A stretch of 64,000 bases of DNA from UBA6912 sp041611095 (GCA_041611095.1 JBFINP010000005.1:30674-94673), one strand, 5' to 3'. Counted from the stretch's first letter, positions 54,201 to 63,527 are shown. A program made the numbers and translations. The notes: generated from the sequence alone by a model not told the origin.

Positions 54201-55508
54201 ATGACCGAACCAAGGGGTGAGGGGCGCCGCCGCAGGCGACTGACCGCAACGGTCACCGACCTCGAAGTCGTCAGGCAGCGGGCCTACCTGGTCGGAGTGA
54301 TGCGAGGTGGCGGCGACCCTGCCGAAGCCGAAGCGAGCCTCCGCGAGCTCGGCCTGTTGACCGACACCGCGGGATCGGACCCCGTCGAGTCGGTCCTGGT
54401 GCGGCGCACACATCCCGACCCCGCAACGTTCATCGGCAAGGGCAAGGCGCAGGAGATCGCGGCCGAGACCAAAGCGTTCGACATCGACGTCGTGGTGTTC
54501 GACAACGAGCTGAGCCCTGCTCAGCAACGGAACCTGTCGTCGCTCTTCGAGGTCGACGTCGTCGACCGCGTTGCCCTCATCCTCGACATCTTCGCCCAGC
54601 ACGCCACGAGCCGGGAGGGCATGCTCCAGGTCGAGCTGGCCCAGCACCGCTACCGGCTCCCCCGGCTTCGCGGCCGCGGCGTCGAGCTGAGCCGACTGGG
54701 CGCCGGAATCGGAACGCGGGGCCCCGGCGAGACCAAGCTGGAGACCGACCGGCGCCGCATCCTCGAGCGGGTGGCCAAGCTCGAGCGTGAGCTCCGCCAC
54801 CTGGGGACGGCCCGAGCCACGCGCGGCAAAGCGAGGTTGCAGTCGAAAATCGCCCTCGTGTCCCTCGTCGGCTACACGAACGCCGGGAAGTCGACCCTCT
54901 TCAACCGGATAACCGATGCGTCGGTGCTGGTGGAAGATCAGCTCTTCGCCACGCTCGACTCCACGGTGCGGAGGACCCAGCTCCCCAACGGCCGCCCGAT
55001 CCTCATGTCCGACACCGTCGGGTTCGTGCGCCGGCTCCCCCACGAGCTGGTCGAGGCGTTCAAGTCCACGCTCGACGAGGTCAAGCAGGCGACGTTGCTG
55101 CTCCACGTCGTGGACGGCGCAGACGCCAACCCCGACTCGCAGATCGAGGCGGTGCGTCGCGTCCTACGCGAGATCGGCGCCGGTGGGATGGACGAACAGC
55201 TCGTCATCAACAAGACCGACATCGCCGATGCGACGTCGGTGGAGCGTCTGCTGTCGGTGCACCCGGACGCCGTCGCCGTCTCTGCGATGACCGGAGACGG
55301 CATCGACGAGTTGCTCGAGGTCATCGGCGACCGGCTCGAAGGTGCGACGGTCGAGCTGCGCCTGAAGGTCCCCTACGACCGTGGCGACGTGGTGTCGTCG
55401 ATCCACGAGGCCGGCGAAGTGCTCGAGGAGCACCATGGCCCCCACGGCACCGAACTCGTGGTCAAGCTGCCGAAGCTCCTCGCAGACCGCTTCACCCGCT
55501 ACGAATGA
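54201..55508 (+). CDS. hflX: Ribosome-associated GTPase HflX
   Basis: A 435-residue GTPase that splits stalled ribosomes. The N-terminal HflX domain (FIGKGKAQEI, DNELSPAQQRNL) and helical part (GPGETKLETDRRRI) precede the G domain with G1 GYTNAGKST, G3 DTVGFVRRLPHEL, G4 NKTD and G5 SAMTGDG. Length and order are normal. The ATG at 54201 lacks a strong ribosome site. Confidence 0.95.
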   Translation: MTEPRGEGRRRRRLTATVTDLEVVRQRAYLVGVMRGGGDPAEAEASLRELGLLTDTAGSDPVESVLVRRTHPDPATFIGKGKAQEIAAETKAFDIDVVVFDNELSPAQQRNLSSLFEVDVVDRVALILDIFAQHATSREGMLQVELAQHRYRLPRLRGRGVELSRLGAGIGTRGPGETKLETDRRRILERVAKLERELRHLGTARATRGKARLQSKIALVSLVGYTNAGKSTLFNRITDASVLVEDQLFATLDSTVRRTQLPNGRPILMSDTVGFVRRLPHELVEAFKSTLDEVKQATLLLHVVDGADANPDSQIEAVRRVLREIGAGGMDEQLVINKTDIADATSVERLLSVHPDAVAVSAMTGDGIDELLEVIGDRLEGATVELRLKVPYDRGDVVSSIHEAGEVLEEHHGPHGTELVVKLPKLLADRFTRYE

Positions 55509-55523
55509 CGTCGGCAAGCAGGC

Positions 55524-56864
55524 TCAGAAGAGGTCCAGCAACCCGCGATCGGGATCCGACCGCCCATCCTGTGCTGTCAGTGAGCGACGCCGTGCGGCAG
55601 CCAGCGGGACGAGGGTGAGCGAGACGTAGACCACCTGGATCACGAGCGCCGTGACGCCCGCCGCCGTCAGGCCCGCTTCAACCGGAATCACGGGCAGCAC
55701 CGGGATCAACGCACCGAGCACCCAGGCGATCTGAAACATCGTCTCGCTGTTGATGAAAGCCCGACCGCGAGCCTCCACGGGCATGGTGGCCTGAAGCAGC
55801 CCGTCGAAACCGAACTTGGCCGTGCCCCAGGCGAGGCCGGCCGCCGCCGCCAGCGCCGCCGCCGCCGGGAGCCCGAACACCTGTGCGGCGATGAACGCGG
55901 CACCGGCTTCCACGGCCAGTCCGGTCACCACCATGGGCTCCTCTGAGATCTTCCGCTCGAGGACCGGCGTCAGGAACGCTGCCAACAAGAACCCGAGACC
56001 GGCTGCTCCGAGGAGAGCGCCGAAGTCGAGGAAGCTCGCGTCGGCGTCCCGGAAGGCAAAGGCGACCAGGAGCAAGAGGAAGCCGTTGAGAAACCGCACC
56101 GCCGCCGTCGCGAACCGGGTCAGCCGCACCGGTCGCGGCGCCACGATGCGTTCACGCTTGTGGCGACGCTCCGGTGCCACGAAGTCGTCGACGTCGATCG
56201 GAGGCAACCCGTGAGCTGCGACCGCCGACCACAGGAAGGCTCCCGCCGCGAAGATCAACGCCAGCCAGTGCATGTCGAGCCAGATCGCAACCGCGCCGAC
56301 GGGCAGGACGATGGCGCTGCCGAAAACGCCCAGCCGGGCCAGTTCGGCGTTGGCCGACACGAGCTCCAGAGGATCGTCGACGATGACAGGAAGGACGCTG
56401 CTGCGGCTGATTCCGTGGAATCGCGAGAACACCAGCAAGCCGAAGGCGAGCGGGAACAGGATGACGGAACCCGTGAACACCATCATCGCCACCGCGACGG
56501 CGATGCGCAGCAACGAGCTGAGCACCAGTCCCCCGCGGTAGGCCGCGGGAAATCGCTCGTAGACGCCACCGAGCAGCGGGCCGAGGACGGCAAACGGGGC
56601 GAGGGTCAACAGCAGGTAGAGAGCGACGTTCTCGCGGGCCTCGGTCGAGGGCACGGCGAAGAACAACGTGCCCGCCAGCGCCATGGCCACGAGCGTGTCC
56701 CCCGCTACAGACGCCGCATGCGATGACGACAAGCGGTAGAAACCCTGCCCCCGGGAGCTGAAAGCAGCCCTTACCCGAGCGGCAACCAGCGAACCCGATG
56801 TACGCGCCACCCGACCGACCCGGCTCGACACGCTGCGCTCGGGTGGCGACGGCTCGGTCACCAT
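55524..56864 (-). CDS. Major facilitator superfamily transporter
   Basis: A membrane protein of about 446 residues with about twelve hydrophobic helices, e.g. YLLLTLAPFAVLGPLLGGVY, FPLAFGLLVFSRFHGISRSS and FLLAAFLTPVLERK. The central loop is basic (PERRHKRERIVAPRP). The substrate is unknown. The ATG at 56864 is preferred to a TTG at 56885; both fall just after the HIT gene, so the two are probably co-transcribed. Confidence 0.82.
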   Translation of the reverse strand: MVTEPSPPERSVSSRVGRVARTSGSLVAARVRAAFSSRGQGFYRLSSSHAASVAGDTLVAMALAGTLFFAVPSTEARENVALYLLLTLAPFAVLGPLLGGVYERFPAAYRGGLVLSSLLRIAVAVAMMVFTGSVILFPLAFGLLVFSRFHGISRSSVLPVIVDDPLELVSANAELARLGVFGSAIVLPVGAVAIWLDMHWLALIFAAGAFLWSAVAAHGLPPIDVDDFVAPERRHKRERIVAPRPVRLTRFATAAVRFLNGFLLLLVAFAFRDADASFLDFGALLGAAGLGFLLAAFLTPVLERKISEEPMVVTGLAVEAGAAFIAAQVFGLPAAAALAAAAGLAWGTAKFGFDGLLQATMPVEARGRAFINSETMFQIAWVLGALIPVLPVIPVEAGLTAAGVTALVIQVVYVSLTLVPLAAARRRSLTAQDGRSDPDRGLLDLF

Positions 56865-56889
56865 GGCGACACCGCAGGGCCCCAAGTGT

Positions 56890-57312
56890 TCAGTCTGTCA
56901 CCTCCGTGTGTCCGAGCTCGCGTAGCGCCGTTCGGACATCGGTGGCGACTCGATCGAGCCGCTCCGGCGATGGATTCGGGTCAGCGTTGGCGAAGCTCAA
57001 GTCGTTGATGCCGTTGATCGGCGCGAGATGGAGATGAAGGTGCGGTACCTCGAGCCCGGCGATCATGAACCCGACCTTGGCGGGCCGGTACGCCCGCTCC
57101 AGCGCCTTGCCGATCTTGCGCGAGACGTCGACGAGGTGGCCCATGAGGTCGTCACCGGCGTCGAGCCAGTGGTCGACCTCTTGACGCGGGACCACGAGGA
57201 CGTGGCCGTCGGTGAGTGGGTTGATGGACAAGAACGCAACGCAACGATCGTCCTTCCACACGAACCGTGCGGGCAGGTCGCCGTTGATGATCATCGTGAA
57301 GACGGACGCCAT
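56890..57312 (-). CDS. HIT-family nucleotide hydrolase
   Basis: A 140-residue histidine-triad protein. The triad is in HLHLHLAP, and FLSINPLTDGHVLVVPRQEVDHW is the HINT/FHIT-like core. Such enzymes hydrolyse nucleoside phosphoramidates or dinucleoside polyphosphates. The start is MASVFTMIING at 57312; an upstream start would add seven residues. Confidence 0.92.
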   Translation of the reverse strand: MASVFTMIINGDLPARFVWKDDRCVAFLSINPLTDGHVLVVPRQEVDHWLDAGDDLMGHLVDVSRKIGKALERAYRPAKVGFMIAGLEVPHLHLHLAPINGINDLSFANADPNPSPERLDRVATDVRTALRELGHTEVTD

Positions 57313-57380
57313 GGTCCCCACAGTATCCCCCACTGCGCCCCGCCCCGGTATTCGCGGCGGAGGACACGCGGCGAGTTCGC

Positions 57381-58694
57381 TCAGAGCGTGGTCGCGGCGA
57401 GCTCGGCCAGGGGACCCCGCACCGTGCGATCTAGCGTGACGTGCCCGAAGAGCGGGTTGCCCTTGAACTTCTCGATCAGCGCAGCGAGCCCACCGAACGG
57501 CGACACGTACGGGTTGTCGACCTGGCTCAGATCCCCGCAGAAGATCACCTTCGAGTCGGCTCCCATCCGGGTCAGGATCACCTTGAGGGTCGGCAGCTCG
57601 AGGTTCTGCGCCTCGTCGATGATGACGATCTCACCCGTGATCGACCGGCCTCGCAGGTACGTGACCGAAGCCATCTCCAGGATGTCCCGGTCGATGAGTC
57701 CCTCAACGGCGGTTCGCGTCGCAGCCGCATCGCTGCCGGCGAACAAGGCGTACAGGTTGTCGTGGATGGCAGCCATCCACGGCGCCAGCTTCTCGTCGAG
57801 GTCACCGGGGAGAAAGCCCAGCTCCTGCCTGCCGACGGCGATCAACGGCCGATACACCGATACCCGCCGGTAGCGCTCGGACTCGAGCGTCTGCTCGAGG
57901 GCGGCGGCGAGGGCGAGATAGGTCTTCCCGGTGCCCGCCATGCCCATCAGGGACACCGCCGGCACCTCGGGGTCCATCAAGAGATCCATTGCGAACGCCT
58001 GACGGACGTTCTTCGACTCGATGCCGAATGCCTGGCGCGACCCAGGGACCTTGACGAGTGTCACCTCGCTCCCCACGTCGGCGACCCTGCCCAGCGCCGA
58101 GTGCGACTCTGCCGAGCGGAGGATGCAGTACTGGTTCACGTGCAGTCCCGTCACCGGGACGGTGACCTTGCCATCGGCATAGAGGCGGTCGATGGTGTCG
58201 TGGTCGACCGTGAGCTCCACCACTCCCGCGTACGCCTCGTCGACTTGGACGGTGTCCGCCCGATAGTCCTCGACGTCCACGCCGAGCTGCGCACCCTTGA
58301 TACGGAGGGCGGCGTCGCGGGTCACGAGAACGGCGCGGGTACCGCCATCGACGAGATTGAGGCACGTCGAGAGAATGCGGTGATCGGGTGTCGACGGATC
58401 CAGCACCTCGGGTAGGCGGCCCGAGTAGATCCCGTTCAGCTCGATTCGCAGCGAGCCACCGCGATCGAGCGCCCGGGCCACGCCGAGGCCACCCGACTCG
58501 GATGCACCCAGTCGCTCCAAGAGGCGTATCGCCGATCGCGCATTCGCTCCTACCTCGTCGATCCGCGTCTTCTGCCGGTCGAGCTCCTCGACGACGGCAA
58601 GCGGCAGCACTACGTCGTGTTCGTCGAACCTGAGAACGGCGTGGGGATCGGCGAGCAGCACACAGGTGTCGAGTACATAGGTCTTCTTCGCCAC
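57381..58694 (-). CDS. phoH2: PhoH2-type PIN domain-PhoH ATPase fusion
   Basis: A 437-residue protein: an N-terminal PIN ribonuclease domain (TYVLDTCVLLADP, VVLPLAVVEELDRQK, DHRILS, VTRDAALRIKG) and a C-terminal PhoH ATPase with GMAGTGKTYLAL and EIVIIDEAQNLE. In mycobacteria this family unwinds and cleaves RNA. The GTG at 58694 gives the usual N-terminus (AKKTYVLDT) and has AAAGGAG nine bases upstream. Confidence 0.93.
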   Translation of the reverse strand: MAKKTYVLDTCVLLADPHAVLRFDEHDVVLPLAVVEELDRQKTRIDEVGANARSAIRLLERLGASESGGLGVARALDRGGSLRIELNGIYSGRLPEVLDPSTPDHRILSTCLNLVDGGTRAVLVTRDAALRIKGAQLGVDVEDYRADTVQVDEAYAGVVELTVDHDTIDRLYADGKVTVPVTGLHVNQYCILRSAESHSALGRVADVGSEVTLVKVPGSRQAFGIESKNVRQAFAMDLLMDPEVPAVSLMGMAGTGKTYLALAAALEQTLESERYRRVSVYRPLIAVGRQELGFLPGDLDEKLAPWMAAIHDNLYALFAGSDAAATRTAVEGLIDRDILEMASVTYLRGRSITGEIVIIDEAQNLELPTLKVILTRMGADSKVIFCGDLSQVDNPYVSPFGGLAALIEKFKGNPLFGHVTLDRTVRGPLAELAATTL

Positions 58695-58870
58695 CGTAGG
58701 GGGCTCCTTTCTGGCCAACCTTGCCAGCCTCACCCCGGGCGTCGCGAAAAGCAAGGACCCGGCGACTCATTTGTTCACCCAGGCCGACTTCGGCGGCTGC
58801 GCCGCCGCACAGCCGCCGGTCGGCCCTCCTCCGCAACGTCGGGCCCAACCCAGCGGCGGCCGTGAAGGGT

Positions 58871-58893
58871 TCGCTCGAAGCAGGCTTCGGGCG
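58871..58893. repeat. Inverted repeat upstream of the ECF sigma operon
   Basis: TCGCTCGAAGC and GCTTCGGGCG form an imperfect hairpin. It resembles the perfect one at 60654-60679 past the operon, so related repeats bracket the three genes. Confidence 0.5.
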
Positions 58894-58941
58894 GAATCTG
58901 TTTGTCACATATCTGCGGGGTGGTGCCACTAAAAGGGGAAT

Positions 58942-59406
58942 GTGGAAGACCAGCTTGCCCGAGATCTCCGGCGCCACGAGGCGGCCGTCTACACCTTCTT
59001 CCGGAGGATGGGACGCCAACCCGCCGACGCCTCCGACCTCACCCAGGACACCTTCGTACGGGCGCTCGCCGGCGCCGATCGGTTTCGCTTCGAGTCGAGC
59101 TACCGCACCTGGCTGCTCGGCATCGCCCGCAACATCCACCGGGAGTGGGTGCGCCGCTCGTACCGCACTCCGGAGCTCAGCGCCGACATCGACGGGCATT
59201 CCGTGGGTGATACCGACGATGCGGCGGCAGTCGCCGACGCTCTGCGCCGGCTCCCGATGGACGAACGCGAGCTCCTCGTGCTCCACCACATCGAGGGCTT
59301 GCCGAGCAAGGACATCGCAATGTTGCTCGGTATCACCGATGCCGCAACCCGACAACGCCTCTCACGAGCCGCAGCGGCGTTCCGAGAACTCTGGGGGGAA
59401 CGATGA
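58942..59406 (+). CDS. ECF-family RNA polymerase sigma factor
   Basis: A 154-residue sigma factor with region 2 (EAAVYTFFRRMGRQPADASDLTQDTFVRALAG, FESSYRTWLLGIARNIHREWVR) and region 4 (ALRRLPMDERELLVLHHIEGLPSKDIAMLLGITDAATRQRLSRA). The GTG at 58942 follows AAAAGGGG. It shares ATGA with the next gene, whose product is a membrane protein, the usual layout of an ECF/anti-sigma pair. Confidence 0.9.
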   Translation: MEDQLARDLRRHEAAVYTFFRRMGRQPADASDLTQDTFVRALAGADRFRFESSYRTWLLGIARNIHREWVRRSYRTPELSADIDGHSVGDTDDAAAVADALRRLPMDERELLVLHHIEGLPSKDIAMLLGITDAATRQRLSRAAAAFRELWGER

Positions 59407-60005
59407 GTGACCCGATCACCACGCTCGAATCACTGGAGCCGGAGTCTCCGCCCGAGGAGGCGGTGCTGGCATCGCTGAGGCTCTTCCGCTACCGAGCCCT
59501 CGCAGCCGTTGCCCTCGTGGTCGCGCTCGTGATGGCGCTCACGCTCGTTGCCCGAGCGACCCTGGGCTCGTCGCAAGACGACGACGTACGCGACGTGGTC
59601 GACGACGCGAGCGCCTCGTTCGAGCCTGCGACGGGCTCGGCCATGATCGGCATGGTGGCGGTCACCGCGACCGAAGTCGCCTCCGCCGACAGCGGCAGCG
59701 CCGTGCGCCTGATCTTCGTCGACATGGGCACACCGGAGCGCCAGGTCGACCTCGATGTCTCGGCCGTCCGTCAAGGCGGCGGCGAGGCGGGACCCGTGGT
59801 GTCCATCCCCTCACTGGGCCGCGAGGCCGGGCGCAACAGTACGGCCGTGTGGGTTCCGCTCGATGAGCGACTCGATTCGTTCGGAGCCGCCATCGAGATC
59901 CTGGTGATGCCCATCCCGGACTTCATCCTCGAAGAAGGTGGAGAGCTGTCATCAGACGACGGATTCACCGGCGTCGTGACCATAGAAAGGACAGCCAATC
60001 CATGA
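59403..60005 (+). CDS. Single-pass membrane protein, putative anti-sigma factor
   Basis: A 200-residue protein with a short cytosolic N-terminus (about 28 residues), one helix (RALAAVALVVALVMALTLVA) and an outside beta-rich domain (GMVAVTATEVASADSGSAVRLIFVDMG). It has no zinc-finger anti-sigma motif, so the anti-sigma role rests on its coupling to the ECF gene. The next gene overlaps by four bases. Confidence 0.7.
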   Translation: MSDPITTLESLEPESPPEEAVLASLRLFRYRALAAVALVVALVMALTLVARATLGSSQDDDVRDVVDDASASFEPATGSAMIGMVAVTATEVASADSGSAVRLIFVDMGTPERQVDLDVSAVRQGGGEAGPVVSIPSLGREAGRNSTAVWVPLDERLDSFGAAIEILVMPIPDFILEEGGELSSDDGFTGVVTIERTANP

Positions 60006-60493
60006 CCGCCCACCACTACGAGTTGGGCCCCGGGGCCTCGCTCCTCGATCGGATCACGCTCCGGCTGTTTCGCTGGTGGAGGGGGGCCGGAAGGGACTTC
60101 CTGCTGGCGTACTTCCTGACGCAGCTCGTGGTGGCGGCGATGCTCGTGATCCCCCTGGCAGCGGTGCCGGGCGACGGCAACTGGCAAGCCGTCGGCGCCC
60201 TGGCTGCGTTGGTAGCGCCGGTGGCGGCGTGGATGGTGCACCGGCGGCGGCACGACTGGCGCGTGCCGCCGGCGAACCCACGAGCCAGGCGCTGGGGCAT
60301 CGGCCTCGGCGTCGCGTTGTTCCTCGTGACCGGCCTCTTCCTCATGGTGCTCCTCTCGTACATCGGGATCGTGATCTCGATGCTGTCCGCACAAGGCCCG
60401 CTGGCTTTGCTGCCCGCGCTGGGGTCCGGGGCGGTCGGCTGGCTCGCAGCCGTCTACCGCAAGCGCCAGCTCGACAACCCGATCTACCCCTGA
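60002..60493 (+). CDS. Four-helix membrane protein of the ECF operon
   Basis: A 163-residue protein with about four hydrophobic helices (FLLAYFLTQLVVAAMLVIPL, WQAVGALAALVAPVAAWMV, IGLGVALFLVTGLFLMVLLS, LLPALGSGAVGWLAAVY). It ends the three-gene ECF operon. No family is recognised. Confidence 0.72.
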   Translation: MTAHHYELGPGASLLDRITLRLFRWWRGAGRDFLLAYFLTQLVVAAMLVIPLAAVPGDGNWQAVGALAALVAPVAAWMVHRRRHDWRVPPANPRARRWGIGLGVALFLVTGLFLMVLLSYIGIVISMLSAQGPLALLPALGSGAVGWLAAVYRKRQLDNPIYP

Positions 60494-60555
60494 GGCTTCG
60501 GCCGGCTCGCTGTGCGGGGGCGGCGGCGGGCGGTGCAAAGCGAGCTAGAGGGAGT

Positions 60556-60587
60556 GTGAGGGGGAAACGCTCCCCGTTCCCCCTCAC
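60556..60587 (+). terminator. Strong hairpin terminator after the ECF operon
   Basis: GTGAGGGGGAA pairs perfectly with TTCCCCCTCAC (11 bp, loop 10). It is followed by two more hairpins before gpsA. Confidence 0.8.
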
Positions 60588-60621
60588 TGCGGTTCGCAGC
60601 GATCTGTGCGGTGCAATCCGA

Positions 60622-60651
60622 GCAGGCGTGCGGCCGAAGGCCGACGCCTGC
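60622..60651 (+). promoter_or_regulatory. Second stacked hairpin before gpsA
   Basis: GCAGGCGT pairs with ACGCCTGC; inside, CGGCC pairs with GGCCG around GAA, with one bulged G. Total stem 13 bp. Confidence 0.65.
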
Positions 60652-60653
60652 AA

Positions 60654-60679
60654 GTCGCTCGAAGCCTGCTTCGAGCGAC
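60654..60679 (+). promoter_or_regulatory. Third stacked hairpin before gpsA
   Basis: GTCGCTCGAAGC and GCTTCGAGCGAC are perfect 12-base arms around CT. It ends 37 bases before the gpsA start. As DNA it is a near-perfect palindrome and could also be an operator. Confidence 0.65.
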
Positions 60680-60716
60680 AGTAAGTTGCGGGGACGCAAG
60701 TGCGAGGGGCGAATTC

Positions 60717-61718
60717 GTGGGCGTTGCCGTCATCGGGGCCGGGTCCTGGGGCACCACCGTTGCTGCGATCGCGGCTCGATCGACGGAGACCGTGCTGTGG
60801 GCCCGTCGGGCCGAGCTGGCCGCCGCCATCAACGAAGGGCACGAGAACCCGGACTACCTCGGCGGGCACGAGTTGCCTCGCGGCGTACGGGCGACAGCGG
60901 ACCTCGAGGAGGCGCTCGCCGGGGCAGAGGCCGTGGTCATGGGGGTGCCGTCGCATGGCTACCGCAGCGTGCTGGCCCAGGCGGCAGGACTGATACCGGC
61001 GGCCGTCCCGATCCTCAGCCTCTCGAAGGGCATCGAGCAGGACACCCTGATGCGGATGACCGAGGTCACGCACGACGTCCTCCCCGGCCATCCAACCGAC
61101 TTGATTGGCGTGCTCACTGGTCCGAACCTGGCCCGCGAGGTCATCGCCGGGCAGCCCGCAGCGACGGTCATAGCCATGACGGGCGACGAGGCCGCTCGCC
61201 GGCTCCAAGAGATCTTCCACACCCCAACCTTCCGGGTGTACACCAACCGTGACGTGATCGGGTGCGAGGCGGCCGGGGCCCTCAAGAACGTGATGGCCAT
61301 TGCCGCCGGCATGGCGCACGGTTTGGGGTTTGGTGACAACACGATGGCGACGCTGATCACCCGGGCCCTGGCCGAGCTGACCCGGCTCGGCGAGGCGATG
61401 GGCGGTCGGCCGCTCACCTTCGCCGGTCTGGCCGGTATGGGCGACCTCATCGCCACGTGCATGAGCTCGCAATCCCGCAACCACCGCGTCGGCTTCGGGC
61501 TCGGGCAGGGGAGGGAGCTCGACGACATCATCGGCGAGATGAACATGGTCGCCGAGGGCGTCAAGTCGACCCGCGGCGTGCTCGCCCTGGCGGAGCGGCA
61601 CGGTGCGGAGATGCCGATCGCCGAACAAGTCGGCGAGGTGCTCTACGAGGGCAAGCCGCCGAAGGTTGCCGTCGCCGAGCTCATGACCCGTGAGGCCAAG
61701 GCCGAGCGCGAGGCATGA
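60717..61718 (+). CDS. gpsA: Glycerol-3-phosphate dehydrogenase [NAD(P)+]
   Basis: A 333-residue enzyme reducing dihydroxyacetone phosphate to glycerol-3-phosphate for phospholipid synthesis. The dinucleotide loop is VIGAGSWGTT, with SLSKGIE, LTGPNLAREV, the catalytic Lys in GALKNVMAIAAGM, and AGMGDLIATCMS. The GTG at 60717 starts the Rossmann fold at the usual place, with GAGGGG seven bases upstream. Confidence 0.95.
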   Translation: MGVAVIGAGSWGTTVAAIAARSTETVLWARRAELAAAINEGHENPDYLGGHELPRGVRATADLEEALAGAEAVVMGVPSHGYRSVLAQAAGLIPAAVPILSLSKGIEQDTLMRMTEVTHDVLPGHPTDLIGVLTGPNLAREVIAGQPAATVIAMTGDEAARRLQEIFHTPTFRVYTNRDVIGCEAAGALKNVMAIAAGMAHGLGFGDNTMATLITRALAELTRLGEAMGGRPLTFAGLAGMGDLIATCMSSQSRNHRVGFGLGQGRELDDIIGEMNMVAEGVKSTRGVLALAERHGAEMPIAEQVGEVLYEGKPPKVAVAELMTREAKAEREA

Positions 61719-61806
61719 GCTCCCGCTCACTACCAATCGACAAATCAGCGTGTACTCGAGCAAGCTCGGCCCCGGCGCGCTCCGGGTCACGTCAGCTGGA
61801 CTCCGC

Positions 61807-62409
61807 TCACCCTGGCCGGGCGAACTCCTCACGTTCCGCTTCGCATTCGGCGCCGGCCTCGCAGCCTTCCAGGTGGTCGTTGACGATGCCCATCGCCTGC
61901 ATGAACGCATAGGCGGTTGTCGGCCCCACGAACGTGAAGCCGCGCCGCTTCAGCTCCTTGGCCATGGCCCAACTCTCCGGCGTCTCGCTGGCGAGCACCG
62001 CCGACGGGGTGGCGGGCTCGTAACGCCAGAAGAAGGTGCCCAGCGTGCCGAACTCGGCGGCCATGTCGATGGCCTTGCGGGCATTGTTGATGGTCGACTC
62101 GATCTTGCGCCGGTGCCGCACGATCGTGGCGTCCTGGAGCAGTCGCTCCACGTCAGCCTCGCCCATCTCGGCGACCCGCTCGTAGTCGAAACCGTGGAAC
62201 ACCCGCCGGAAGTCCTCGCGCTTGCGCAGAATGGTGAGCCAGGACAGCCCCGACTGGAAGCCCTCGAGACACAGCTTCTCGAAGAGCAGGTGGTCGTCGT
62301 CTACGGGGCGGCCCCACTCCCGGTCGTGGTAGGCGACATAGTCGGGCGTGGAGTCGCCCCACCAGCATCGTGCCACACCGTCGTCACCGACGGTGACGTG
62401 GGGGTCCAT
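61807..62409 (-). CDS. tag: DNA-3-methyladenine glycosylase I
   Basis: A 200-residue base-excision repair enzyme that removes 3-methyladenine. Hallmarks are RCWWGDSTPDYVAYHDREWG, FEKLCLEGFQSGLSWLTIL, a helix-hairpin-helix region and GFTFVGPTTAYAFMQAMG. Zn-binding residues include the Cys of RCWW and the His/Cys near NDHLEGC. It starts four bases after the DAHP synthase stop, so it shares that transcript. Confidence 0.95.
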   Translation of the reverse strand: MDPHVTVGDDGVARCWWGDSTPDYVAYHDREWGRPVDDDHLLFEKLCLEGFQSGLSWLTILRKREDFRRVFHGFDYERVAEMGEADVERLLQDATIVRHRRKIESTINNARKAIDMAAEFGTLGTFFWRYEPATPSAVLASETPESWAMAKELKRRGFTFVGPTTAYAFMQAMGIVNDHLEGCEAGAECEAEREEFARPG

Positions 62410-62413
62410 TTCG

Positions 62414-63490
62414 CTACTCCGTGTCTCGCTCCAATGCCACCTGCTGGGCGCGGCGGGAGTGCTCCAGCACCAGCCGCATCAGCTCGGCCGCATATTCGGG
62501 GTCGAAGCCGAGCAGCCGGGCATCGTCCATTGCCTCCTCGACAAGCTCTTCTTCCCGGTCGGGTGAGCGCATCGCCAGACCCTTCACCTGCTTGATCCTG
62601 GCGATCTCCACGGAGCTGCGGAGCCGGCGACCAACCAGCTTGATGAGCTCCCGGTCGATGCGGTCGATCTCGTCGCGCAGGGACGGGATTCCCAGCCGGT
62701 CCATCACCCGCGAGAACGCGATGAGGTCGAGCTGGCTGCCATTGCCGGCCAGCGCCGAGTCGGGGTCGGCGTGGACGAGCACGTTGAGCCCATCCGCACC
62801 GGCCGATCGTCCGGCGAGGGCCAGCGGGGCGATCAGGTCGGCGCCGCCCCGGGCGGGCGCCGGATCGATGATCACCGGAAGGTGCGACATCCGCTGCACC
62901 ACGGGGATGGCCGAGATGTCGACCGTGTCCGTCGTGCGCGGATCGAACGTGCGACTGCCTCGCTCGCAGAGCACGACATGGTCGTTGCCCTCGGCGAGGA
63001 TGTACTCGGCGGCCATGAGCCACTCGTCGATCGTCGCCGACGCCCCGCGGTGCAGGAGAACGGGGCGCCCCGCCTTGCCTACATCACGCAGCAAGGTGAA
63101 GTTCTGCATGTTGTCCGGGCCGACCTCGAGCATGTCGGCGTGATCGGCGGCCTCGGCGACGTGGCCGTGCTCGATGACCTCGGTGACGGTCGGTAGCCCC
63201 GCCTCGTGACCCGCCTTCTCGAGCAGCCACAACGCTTCGCGACCGAGACCGCGGTAGGAGTACGGCGTGTTCTCGGCGCGATACGAGCCGCCTCGCAGCA
63301 TCGATGCGCCGGAAGCGGCCACACCCTCTGCGACGGTGATGATCTGCTCTTCACTCTCGACCGCCACCGGGCCGGCGATCACGGGGTACGAGCCGTCACC
63401 GAATCGGACGTTGCCGACCCCCACGACCGTCGTCGAAACGTCTTCGGGTCGTCGGTGACTCTTGAGGACTGGCTCGTTGTCGTTGCTCAT
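62414..63490 (-). CDS. DAHP synthase (type I-beta) fused to chorismate mutase
   Basis: A fusion of about 358 residues. The N-terminal DAHP synthase makes the first shikimate-pathway intermediate from phosphoenolpyruvate and erythrose-4-phosphate (VIAGPVAVESEEQI, MLRGGSYRAENTPYSYRG, VLLHRGASATIDEW, LPVIIDPAPARGG). The C-terminal AroQ-type chorismate mutase (about 265-358: LRDEIDRIDRELIKLVGRRL, RIKQVKGLAMRSPDREEELV) probably gives allosteric control. The usual Cys of GPC(S/A)VE is Val here (GPVAVE). The start is probably 63490, with GAGGAG ten bases upstream; 63508 is possible. It is controlled by the leader listed next. Confidence 0.9.
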   Translation of the reverse strand: MSNDNEPVLKSHRRPEDVSTTVVGVGNVRFGDGSYPVIAGPVAVESEEQIITVAEGVAASGASMLRGGSYRAENTPYSYRGLGREALWLLEKAGHEAGLPTVTEVIEHGHVAEAADHADMLEVGPDNMQNFTLLRDVGKAGRPVLLHRGASATIDEWLMAAEYILAEGNDHVVLCERGSRTFDPRTTDTVDISAIPVVQRMSHLPVIIDPAPARGGADLIAPLALAGRSAGADGLNVLVHADPDSALAGNGSQLDLIAFSRVMDRLGIPSLRDEIDRIDRELIKLVGRRLRSSVEIARIKQVKGLAMRSPDREEELVEEAMDDARLLGFDPEYAAELMRLVLEHSRRAQQVALERDTE

Positions 63491-63527
63491 GATGGGGATG
63501 CTCCTCATGGGTGCGGCCCCGGACGTC

